Shown piece by piece: positions 7,132 through 14,662 of a DNA stretch of 64,000 nt. The translations under genes and the position numbers were made by a program. How positions within the stretch are numbered: position 1 is the first letter of the stretch; each line of letters starts with the position of its first letter. The stretch comes from JBFHQE01 sp041592335 (GTDB lineage: Bacteria > Pseudomonadota > Gammaproteobacteria > Thiohalobacterales > Thiohalobacteraceae): the NCBI GenBank assembly GCA_041592335.1, contig JBFHQE010000004.1, positions 88,908-152,907 of the forward strand, given 5' to 3'. A model generated the notes under the pieces. The model was not told where the DNA came from. It made no database searches and saw nothing but the letters and a program-made list of their open reading frames with translations.

Positions 7132-7503
7132 TTAATAGCTGGTGCCAAATGAAGGGTCGGCAGCATATGCTGGAGTGCGAAGATTTGCGATTCTGCTACC
7201 TTGTGTTACTGGTCCACCCGGAAATAGCGTGTACAAATACTTTGTTCCACCCTGTTTACGAAATTCTTTATCGAGCGCCCTGGCAGTTATTCGCGCATGA
7301 CGCGGCAGTCCATTAACAAGATAATTTTTCCTCAAAAATACGATTACATCCCAGCGTTCATCATTTAATTCCAGGTCTTCATATTCAGCTAACTGCGCTG
7401 ACTTTCTACGATTCCAGCATTGATCAACAAATTCTGTGAAGCGTTCATTTGATGTATGACCAAACGATTCGCTATCTTGGGGATCGGAGGTGTATTGTTC
7501 CAT
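7132..7503 (-). CDS. DsrC-family protein lacking the redox cysteines
   Basis: This 123-residue paralogue of the 1821-2159 protein shares the DQCWNRRKSAQLA segment, LNDERWDVIVFLRKNYL, and the arm LFPGGPVTQGSRIANL. The family's terminal sulfur-carrying Cys is missing: the protein instead ends in a 15-residue tail (PAYAADPSFGTSY region). DsrC-like proteins without these cysteines are thought to have regulatory roles; that is family knowledge, not shown here. It is a single minus-strand gene between nhaA and a 432-nt gene-poor stretch. The only Cys is at position 29, not in the arm. Confidence 0.75.
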   Translation of the reverse strand: MEQYTSDPQDSESFGHTSNERFTEFVDQCWNRRKSAQLAEYEDLELNDERWDVIVFLRKNYLVNGLPRHARITARALDKEFRKQGGTKYLYTLFPGGPVTQGSRIANLRTPAYAADPSFGTSY

Positions 7504-7935
7504 GGTATTTTCCTTTACATATGGAGATATGTGGAGTGCTGTATGACTGCATGCATAAACTAATGCAGTAATTCATCATCTGCTCATTCTCATCGATAAG
7601 CAAATCATTTCTTTTAAATCTTATACGGATAACTATGGCTAACAAAATGATCGATGCTTTGAGGGAATACAGCATTTGCCGACATCGCGCAGAACTTACA
7701 AGAATGGTAGCGAGAACTACTAGAGCTTTTGTCAAATCATGTGCACCTTTCCGAGCAAAGGGCTATTTTTTTCTCTGGTTAGATATCAATTCTGTAGTTG
7801 ATGTACTTAATGCTTGATAAATTCATTCAGCCTGGCACCAAAATACAACTCACAAAACAGCAATAATCCATCTAAAAATTTCATTGAGTTACGCGAATCT
7901 TCTGGCCAAGGTCACATTTTCTTTTTCCGCTCCAG
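7504..7935. other. Gene-poor interval upstream of the DsrC-like gene and downstream of dab
   Basis: This 432-nt AT-rich stretch holds short ORFs on both strands (for example 7635-7817 plus and 7472-7735 minus), none with a good ribosome site or recognisable motif. It should contain the promoter of the 7132-7503 gene and the end of the dab transcript, but I found no clear terminator hairpin. Confidence 0.4.
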
Positions 7936-8262
7936 CTAGTTGCGAAATTTCACCAGCCGCGTTACCTGAATGTCTGAAATGAACACCACTCCGGTGTGCT
8001 CATTATAAAAAGGTGCGAAGCCCTCCAGGATCGGGTTCAGCAATTCTTCCGGTACCGCGGCGATGATCATGATCAGCACATCGTCTTCATTGAACATTAC
8101 ATGCCCTTCATGAAAACCGTGGCTACCCTTGCCGGAAAGGTTATGCATGATCGTATAACCCTTGACGCCGGCACGATCGAGAAGGTCGGTTGCAAATTCC
8201 TGATGTTCGCCCCCGAGGATGATTTCGAGTTTTTTAATCGGGCTTAGATTGAGATTTTTCAT
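7936..8262 (-). CDS. PII-like protein of the inorganic carbon uptake operon
   Basis: This 108-residue protein resembles the compact PII-like signalling proteins that accompany DabA-type carbon transporters. Its first strand KKLEIILGGEH (10-20) and helix FATDLLDRAGVKGYTIMHNLSGKGSHG (23-49, given here in outline) have the ferredoxin-like PII layout, and the 40s loop with GKGSHG may bind nucleotide. It is the last gene of the dab operon: its ATG overlaps the dabA stop by 4 nt. PII-like proteins in this position are proposed to tune bicarbonate uptake to the adenylate state; here that is inferred from location and length. Identification as PII-like is by fold pattern. Confidence 0.75.
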   Translation of the reverse strand: MKNLNLSPIKKLEIILGGEHQEFATDLLDRAGVKGYTIMHNLSGKGSHGFHEGHVMFNEDDVLIMIIAAVPEELLNPILEGFAPFYNEHTGVVFISDIQVTRLVKFRN

Positions 8263-11200
8263 AAGTTAGCCGTCGCCTCCTGAGATTCATACTGCAGGGA
8301 ATAGACATGATCCTGCCATTGCCCCTTGTCGTAAAGTGACACACTGGATTGTTCCGGATCGATCACGATCAGTCGTATCCATTCATTGACCACCAGTTTT
8401 TTCGCCGCCGCTACGCTCTCGACCGCGCGTCTGGCCGATTGCAATGGCGCCTCGATTACCGTGATCAGTCGTAACGGCTGGTGATAGGGCTGCCCATTAT
8501 CCAGCACCGTCTGGGCAGGCAGCCCGGTACGCAAATCGCTGAGATTACCGGTCATCACGCCGAAGCGGCCCGCGACATTGTGATACACCTTGCTGCCACT
8601 GCCGAAACGTTCGTTATCCACGGTGGAAAAATAGTGCTCCATGTTAATCCACTGGCCGACCACCAACGGGCCGGTGAGAATGTTTTCCAGCAGACGGAGT
8701 TTACGATCAACCCGGTAATCATAGGAGTGGAGAAAGGCGCGACCTTCCAGCGACAGCTGTTGCGTTAGCGGTCGCCGTCCGATAATGAAATAGGCATTTC
8801 CCGCCAGCCCCCATTCCGGCCGGACCTGCGACCAGTCCTGGGCAAATTTTCTGGCCAGTCGTTGTGCCGCCGCCGGGTTTTCATGCGGCCGGTTGATAAT
8901 ATGCCTGGGTTCAAGGGTTGCAATTCGTTCCCGTGCGCACAGCCGTGCCGCGGACAACAAGCCATTGCGCAGGCGGTCAATATACATGGCGTGCGTTGAA
9001 GGCATGCGTTCCACGTCATACAGCCTGATTTCATCCGTGGTTGTATTGTGCAGGGCAGGGAAGAACCAGGCATCATCCGGAATATCGATACCCTGCTGGC
9101 GCAGCCTGCGGCGTACTTCCGGCTTGTTGGCCATCTGCGCCAGCACGCGCGCATTGACGATGCCATGCTGCCCACCGCAGGCGCCGCAATCGAGCGCCGA
9201 TTCATAGGGGTTGTTCTCGGAAGTACTGCCATGACCAACCAGCATAATGAAGCGGGAAAACTCCCTGGTCAGACCGATCGATTGCAATGCCTGGGACACG
9301 AAGGTGACCTGTTCATCGATGCTGAATCCGATACGTCCTAACTGTTCGCGCTGTAACTGAGCCTTGGCAGCATTAATGCGATAAATTGTTCGTAGCTTCT
9401 GAATAAAATCCTGCTGGCCCGTTGCAGATAATCCGATCTCTTTTGCCAGCACCGGAATATCAGGCTGGTGTCCCAACGCCGCTTCACGCAACTCACGCAC
9501 CATGCTGTCGGTGATTCGCTCGGCAGGCAGTTCGAATTCAAGCTCAAGCGCCTTTTCAATGACGGCACGTTGCACCGCGCGAACAATGGAGTCCGCCTGT
9601 TCACTGCTGAGCTTGTCCATTATCAGGAAAGTCTGCGGCTTGTCCTGATGCAGCCGGTTTCGCCAGCGATTGTAGTGCTCGGGAAACAGGGTCTTGCCGA
9701 CCATGTCGAATCCGAACAGCAGACCGACGGCTTCGACCGTGACAAAAGGCGTGAGGATGGACTCCTTCAACTCATGCAGTGCTTTTTCCAGCACCGTGAG
9801 CGCGGCCACATCCTGGTCGTCGCTGACCGCCATTTCAACCACCAGGTTTTTAGGCGTAAGCAGTACCGGGCAGAGATGCGATTCATTACCTTTGCCAAGC
9901 TCCATGAAGCTAAGCGGCACACCAAAGAAACCGGCAATGCCGAAGGTCTGATAATCGCCGATACTTTCCAGTCGACGACGTATCCGTTCGGAACGGGTAT
10001 CGATACAGAACAGGGCCTGCACAAAGGGGCGTTTCTCGCGCGGCGCGGGTTGTTCAAGTGTCACACCGGCCAGCAGGCGTTTCATCGCCTGTGATTCCAT
10101 CGCGCGCAGCCAGATATGGCCTTCTTCCTGCTCAAAGGCCTGCAATGACTGAATGAGTTGTCCAAGTGCCTCGTCAGGCAGCGCGCGCAATGCCGATAAT
10201 GCACTGACGTTACCGGCCAGTTGCACCAGGTTTGCCGCCTGCTGCCGCGCCTCGTGCAAACGAACCTGCTGCGCATATTCGCCAAAGGCCTTGTTAATAG
10301 CTTTGGTGCGACCCGTTGCGAGTAATTTTTCCACTGAAAAAGCAAATTCCGGTAACACCTTGCGCCCGTGTAGCTGTAACTGGAAATAGGTTTCTTCCGG
10401 ACTTGCATCGATCAGCGCCTGGATAGACGCAAAGTTCGCGCTCACCTTCTTCCAGCGGCCACGCTCTTCGACCAGCGCCAGCGCCAGAATCAGCCTGATT
10501 GCCAGCAGGTCAACCAGGTCGCCTGGGAACTGCTTGCGCCAGTGGTAATGGCTGGCTCCTGAACGCCACTTTATAAACCCGGTCCAGCCATGCAGCCGCG
10601 CCAGTTCACAGGTGAAATAACAGACCCAGTGTTGTTCCGGCACACCGAACTTATCCATCACGTAGGCAATGACGTCTTCCGGCGTATCACCCTGCTGAAT
10701 AACCTGATCGATATCCAGGCCACGCAGAAACAGGCGGCCATTGCGCTGGGCCACCGCGCACCAGGCGGGGAAAAAGCCTTTTTCACGACCTGGCATGCTC
10801 CAGACCGATTGTCCCTCGTCGAAAAAATCCAGACTGCTTTTGATCACCAGCTGGTCGAGCTCATCGCCAATCTCCGTACCATACAGGGCATCGATCGCTT
10901 CATAGAGAGGACAGTTGTTGAGTAAATCATTACGCAGTTGCTCGACAATTATTGTCTTCAATGCCTCGGGCGTTTTCGGATCCAGTGGTTTACCCGCTAA
11001 AACAGCCTGAACATCAGCGGCGTTACTCAAGGTGGTATCCGCAACGACATTGTGTTCCTCGGATTTCAGCAGACTCATTAACCAGGCCTGCAAATCTATA
11101 TCCGGGAGGAGGGGCTGTTGCGCAACAAAATCCGCGACTGCATGCTCCAGGAAATCCATGTCGACCAGGTTCCTGGATAAATAAGCCTGATGCTGTTTGC

Positions 11201-11390
11201 GCGACAGATACACTTGTGCGTGAAATAACGGCTGTGCCTTTCTGACCGCTTCGGTAAAGGTCAGGTGTTCCAGGCCATGCAAGGGGTTATGGTGAATAAA
11301 CGAACGCATCGGCCAGAAGTTAGGAATCGCTTCGCCGGCAACGTAGACCATGGCGCGCAGTCGCAGCTTTTGTCCAAGCGATAAGCTCAT
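8259..11390 (-). CDS. dabA: DabA, carbonic-anhydrase-like subunit of inorganic carbon uptake (DUF2309)
   Basis: DabA is the large cytoplasmic subunit of the DAB system, proposed to hydrate CO2 vectorially at a beta-carbonic-anhydrase-like zinc site, driven by the ion gradient through DabB. The predicted zinc residues are present: Cys462 and Asp464 in FCIDTRSE, His720 in VGHGSTSENNPYES and Cys735 in LDCGACGGQHG. Spacings of 2 and 15 residues equal those described for DabA (Cys351/Asp353 and His524/Cys539). At 1043 residues it belongs to the long branch, with about 110 extra N-terminal residues. It overlaps the upstream membrane gene (4 nt) and the downstream PII-like gene (4 nt). No transmembrane segment is seen. 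Confidence 0.92.
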   Translation of the reverse strand: MSLSLGQKLRLRAMVYVAGEAIPNFWPMRSFIHHNPLHGLEHLTFTEAVRKAQPLFHAQVYLSRKQHQAYLSRNLVDMDFLEHAVADFVAQQPLLPDIDLQAWLMSLLKSEEHNVVADTTLSNAADVQAVLAGKPLDPKTPEALKTIIVEQLRNDLLNNCPLYEAIDALYGTEIGDELDQLVIKSSLDFFDEGQSVWSMPGREKGFFPAWCAVAQRNGRLFLRGLDIDQVIQQGDTPEDVIAYVMDKFGVPEQHWVCYFTCELARLHGWTGFIKWRSGASHYHWRKQFPGDLVDLLAIRLILALALVEERGRWKKVSANFASIQALIDASPEETYFQLQLHGRKVLPEFAFSVEKLLATGRTKAINKAFGEYAQQVRLHEARQQAANLVQLAGNVSALSALRALPDEALGQLIQSLQAFEQEEGHIWLRAMESQAMKRLLAGVTLEQPAPREKRPFVQALFCIDTRSERIRRRLESIGDYQTFGIAGFFGVPLSFMELGKGNESHLCPVLLTPKNLVVEMAVSDDQDVAALTVLEKALHELKESILTPFVTVEAVGLLFGFDMVGKTLFPEHYNRWRNRLHQDKPQTFLIMDKLSSEQADSIVRAVQRAVIEKALELEFELPAERITDSMVRELREAALGHQPDIPVLAKEIGLSATGQQDFIQKLRTIYRINAAKAQLQREQLGRIGFSIDEQVTFVSQALQSIGLTREFSRFIMLVGHGSTSENNPYESALDCGACGGQHGIVNARVLAQMANKPEVRRRLRQQGIDIPDDAWFFPALHNTTTDEIRLYDVERMPSTHAMYIDRLRNGLLSAARLCARERIATLEPRHIINRPHENPAAAQRLARKFAQDWSQVRPEWGLAGNAYFIIGRRPLTQQLSLEGRAFLHSYDYRVDRKLRLLENILTGPLVVGQWINMEHYFSTVDNERFGSGSKVYHNVAGRFGVMTGNLSDLRTGLPAQTVLDNGQPYHQPLRLITVIEAPLQSARRAVESVAAAKKLVVNEWIRLIVIDPEQSSVSLYDKGQWQDHVYSLQYESQEATANL

Positions 11391-12163
11391 TGAGCAATCT
11401 CCATGATCAACAAACTGCCAGTGGATAGCGTTATCAGCAGCAGGGCATAACCCCAGGCAACAGGCACACTGATATCGCGAATATCACGTGACAGCGTGAC
11501 GCCAGCCGCGGAACCGATGACAAGTCCCTGCAGCAGCCGAATACCCGACCAGCTCCAGAACAACCAGATAATCAGCAGCAACAGGGCGGACGACAGCGAC
11601 ACGGAAAGCTCTGCAAAGACCAGTTGTGTCATCGAGAAAAACGCGGGAAATAACGGCGTTGCAATAACGGCCAGCACAGTCAGTATCAATGCACCGCTCA
11701 GTCGCGGCATGGATTGCGCCAGCCCACCGTACAAATCGGTGTAAACGGCGCCAAACTGTTTCTCAACATTTCGTCCCAGGATGGTTAACAGCACTAGCGG
11801 CAAACTGAAGCCCAGGGCATGTAAATGTAGCGTTGGGGTGGGTTTACCGGTGTGTATAACAAACAGCCAGAGTAACGCCCACAGTGACGTGGACAGATAG
11901 CCGCTCCACTGATTCAGCTCCCTGGCCGCGATTGCGCGATAGGCATAGAGCGCGGAGGTGAAAAGTGCCAACGCAGACAACCACTGAATATCGACAGGCG
12001 CTGTCAACAGCGATAATAACGCCAGGCCAAGCTGCGGCCATACCAGTAGCAGCAGGGTACGCACCAGGTATTGGCGGGTCCGTGCAAACAGCGTGTTAAA
12101 CAGCATACTGAGCGGGAACAGGGGAAGGAATAACCCCGCCAGCGGATAGAGCAGGCTATCCAT
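11387..12163 (-). CDS. Additional membrane subunit of the dab operon (NuoM/MrpD-like fragment)
   Basis: This hydrophobic protein (258 aa from the ATG at 12163; a GTG at 12175 is also possible) has about seven transmembrane segments. The part LYGGLAQSMPRLSGALIL (147-166) resembles the loop and helix of proton-pumping NADH dehydrogenase/Mrp antiporter subunits preceding a discontinuous helix, but the protein is only about half a normal NuoM. It lies between dabB and dabA, starting next to the dabB stop and overlapping dabA by 4 nt. The minimal described DAB pair is dabB-dabA, so this is an extra component whose role (ion path, assembly or partner to DabB) is unknown. Confidence 0.75.
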   Translation of the reverse strand: MDSLLYPLAGLFLPLFPLSMLFNTLFARTRQYLVRTLLLLVWPQLGLALLSLLTAPVDIQWLSALALFTSALYAYRAIAARELNQWSGYLSTSLWALLWLFVIHTGKPTPTLHLHALGFSLPLVLLTILGRNVEKQFGAVYTDLYGGLAQSMPRLSGALILTVLAVIATPLFPAFFSMTQLVFAELSVSLSSALLLLIIWLFWSWSGIRLLQGLVIGSAAGVTLSRDIRDISVPVAWGYALLLITLSTGSLLIMEIAQ

Positions 12164-12165
12164 AC

Positions 12166-13842
12166 TCACACCCACCTCAGCCAGGCATTCAGACGCGCCG
12201 CGCCCGACAACAACATCCGACTCAGGCGTGAATAGACATCCTGCAAATAAAGTTCACGCGAGATGAGAGCATAGAAAGTCATCCAGAGGTTGCTGGGCAC
12301 CACTTCCTTGCGGCGCGACTGGTCCGCGTAATACGCAAGGAACCAGCCCAGGATAATAATGGCTGTAATCAGCACGATCATGATATCGAACCAGAAAATA
12401 TCCACCGCCGCCGCACTGTAAATCTGGGCGCGGAACACTTCATCCGGGTAAAGGAACAGGTCGAAAGCATGGCTGATCAACGTATAGCCAAGCACCACAA
12501 CAGCAAAGGAAAAGGTGCTCATGCCGATCAATCGCTTGATATTCTGCGAACGCATCCGGTAAGTCGCGAAAATCAATTGCGCACCGGTAATCCAGCCAAA
12601 GAACAGCAACACGACCGCGCCCTGTTTCTGGAAGTAATCCTGCGAAACGAGCCAGTGTGAAATTATCAGAATGGTTACCGGCACCACCAGTGTGATTGCC
12701 GCCATTAACAACCAGGGTTGCCGTTGTCGCGTCGGCTGGCGTTCGACAACGAAGGTATACAGATCGTTTTTCGGTACCCCGTCATCCCTTCGCGCGGCAT
12801 GGATGACGCCTCCAGCGCCAAGGAACAGGGTGCCCTTGAACAGGCCATGGGCAATCAAATGATAAATCGCCAGCGAGAAGGCGCCCACGCCACACTCCAT
12901 CACCATGAAGCCCATTTGTCCCATGGTGGAATAACCCAGAGATTTCTTGATGTCATTCTGGGTAAGCATAAGCACCGATCCGATCACGGCCGTGAACAGA
13001 CCCACGACGAAGACCCAGTGCAAAATATCGCCGGCATGAACAAACACAGGCGCAAAACGGTTAATCAAAAATCCACCCGCATTGACGATACCCGCATGCA
13101 TCAGCGCGGAAACAGGCGTTGGCCCTGCCATCGAATAGGGTAGCCAGGTATGCAGCAGAAACTGCGCGGAACGGGCAAAGGCGGCAAAAGCAATCAGGCC
13201 CGCCACAATATCCAGTACCGGTAACCCCATAAACAGTTGTTGTTCCGGCTGGCTCGAAATCTGCGCAAACAGATCCGGCAGGGAACCGGTGCCGTACACG
13301 TAAACCAGAAGACCCGCCGCCAGCACCAGTGGAATATCGCCAATCCGGTAAGTGATCAGTGTCCAGAAGGCATAGCGATGCGCCGAATGGCTGCGCATAT
13401 CCTGGCCCAGCAGGAAATACAGCAGGATCCCGATCAGATGCCAGGCAATCAGCAGCGTTAGAAGATCACCCGCCGACACCATCAGCAGCAGGCACGCCGT
13501 CATTAAATCCAGCAACACAAAAAACCGGGCATAACCCGGTTCCTGTGCCATGTAGCGGCGCGAGTAGACATGCACGATCAGGCTGATCAGCGCAATAACC
13601 AGCATCATCAGCGTACTGAGAGGATCGAAAAGTAGCAGCCCCCAGGAACCGAACAGGTTGATCTGGGTCGTTGCCTGGCCGGAAAGTTTCAGCCACAGCA
13701 GTAATCCCGCCAGAACAGCGGTGAGAGTGGAAAATGTAATACTGATACGGGAGGCGTGATCACCCTGGCGTCGGGCTACAAGTTGAACCAGCAATGCTGA
13801 TGCCAATGGAAATGCAACGACCAACGCGATCAGTTGTTCCAT
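12166..13842 (-). CDS. dabB: DabB, ion-conducting membrane subunit (NuoL/MrpA-like)
   Basis: This 558-residue integral membrane protein belongs to the proton-conducting membrane transporter family (PF00361) shared with NuoL/M/N. The conserved core is visible: LLTLLIAWHLIGILLYFLLG (read in parts, 124-143), the HTWLPYSMAGPTPVSALMHAG stretch around 230-250 with TPVSALMHAGIV, and a Lys-containing NDIKKSLGYSTMGQMG helix near 300. It is shorter than NuoL and lacks the long C-terminal lateral helix. In DAB systems this subunit supplies cation flux energising DabA. It is the first gene of the dab operon. Its stop lies 2 nt before the next ATG. No LysR regulator is adjacent. Confidence 0.9.
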   Translation of the reverse strand: MEQLIALVVAFPLASALLVQLVARRQGDHASRISITFSTLTAVLAGLLLWLKLSGQATTQINLFGSWGLLLFDPLSTLMMLVIALISLIVHVYSRRYMAQEPGYARFFVLLDLMTACLLLMVSAGDLLTLLIAWHLIGILLYFLLGQDMRSHSAHRYAFWTLITYRIGDIPLVLAAGLLVYVYGTGSLPDLFAQISSQPEQQLFMGLPVLDIVAGLIAFAAFARSAQFLLHTWLPYSMAGPTPVSALMHAGIVNAGGFLINRFAPVFVHAGDILHWVFVVGLFTAVIGSVLMLTQNDIKKSLGYSTMGQMGFMVMECGVGAFSLAIYHLIAHGLFKGTLFLGAGGVIHAARRDDGVPKNDLYTFVVERQPTRQRQPWLLMAAITLVVPVTILIISHWLVSQDYFQKQGAVVLLFFGWITGAQLIFATYRMRSQNIKRLIGMSTFSFAVVVLGYTLISHAFDLFLYPDEVFRAQIYSAAAVDIFWFDIMIVLITAIIILGWFLAYYADQSRRKEVVPSNLWMTFYALISRELYLQDVYSRLSRMLLSGAARLNAWLRWV

Positions 13843-14074
13843 GATTTATTATTCACTCCCAGTAAACTACCAGACTCCAAATCTCCGAAAGCCAATCCGG
13901 TCGTTACGCTTTAAAACAGGCTTTCATGTAATCTTTATTAATCGTTCATTCAAGTATAGGCTCAAGAGCAATTGGGGCAAAATCAATAAAGCAAATGGCA
14001 CCCATAATGAATCGTCAATGTTGCTAATAGCATTCCGCTGTAAAACAGACATTCCTTAAAGCGCGCATTATCGC

Positions 14075-14080
14075 TATAAT
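14075..14080 (+). promoter_or_regulatory. -10 element of the tRNA-Leu promoter
   Basis: A consensus TATAAT lies 16 nt before the mature tRNA 5' end, followed by a G+C-rich GCCGGGC discriminator typical of stringently controlled tRNA promoters. The -35 region (around 14052-14057, TTCCTT) is weak. Confidence 0.65.
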
Positions 14081-14096
14081 GCCGGGCTTCAACGCC

Positions 14097-14183
14097 GCCC
14101 GGGTGGCGAAATTGGTAGACGCAAGGGACTTAAAATCCCTCGGTGGCAACACCGTGCCGGTTCGATTCCGGCCCCGGGCACCA
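14097..14183 (+). tRNA. tRNA-Leu (anticodon TAA)
   Basis: This 87-nt gene folds as a class II tRNA. The acceptor arm pairs GCCCGGG with CCCGGGC, the D-loop has TTGGTAGAC, the anticodon TAA is at 14131-14133 within loop CTTAAAA, a long variable arm (CGGTGGCAACACCG) is self-paired, the T-arm is GCCGG-TTCGATT-CCGGC, and CCA is encoded. It reads UUA/UUG leucine codons. Nothing suggests disruption. Confidence 0.97.
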
Positions 14184-14662
14184 TATATTCAATGCCTTAA
14201 GGTCACTTCCTCCTTTCTGTTAACGTTAAGGCAGGCACACGCGAGTGTGCCCAAACTGTGCCTCACTTTACGAGTCGCAACAGAGATGTACTCTTCTCGG
14301 GGGAGGCTTGAGTTTCACCGTCCTTGGTTTTCCATGCGATAGCGGTCTACTGAAGCTTAGATGCAGCCCCTTACCACGCAGCGCCATTTCACGACAGTTC
14401 TAGGCAACACAAACCAGAAGTATGCCAGATACCAATGTGGCAGCATAGCCATCGAACAACGCTTCTACTGAAAGCTTAACCGGAATGCTTTAACGAGAAC
14501 GAACCCATCAACACCATTACCAATGTCCGGGTCAGGACCAGGATGAATACCTTTAGAATTAATCGAGCGGTTTTACTATCATTGCAAACGCCGTAAGCTT
14601 GCACGGATGAACCTGAGTACACTCATCTGAGTCTCAGGAAAAATTGGAGCCGAACCAAGTTA
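14184..14662. other. 479-nt non-coding interval after tRNA-Leu
   Basis: No convincing ORF, repeat of the tRNA 3' end, integrase relic or terminator was found, although the position behind a tRNA is a common integration site. The inverted TTAACGTTAA at 14220-14229 is the only short palindrome. The right part presumably holds the promoter of the histidine kinase gene at 14663. Confidence 0.4.

Noticed and set aside
7635..7817. 60-aa plus-strand ORF
   Set aside because: Weak start, no motif and overlapping an open minus frame.
9468..10094. 208-aa plus-strand ORF
   Set aside because: It is antisense to dabA without a supporting start or motif.
14079..14342. 87-aa ORF over tRNA-Leu as a possible integrase start
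   Set aside because: Its first half is the tRNA itself, and the rest lacks recombinase residues.
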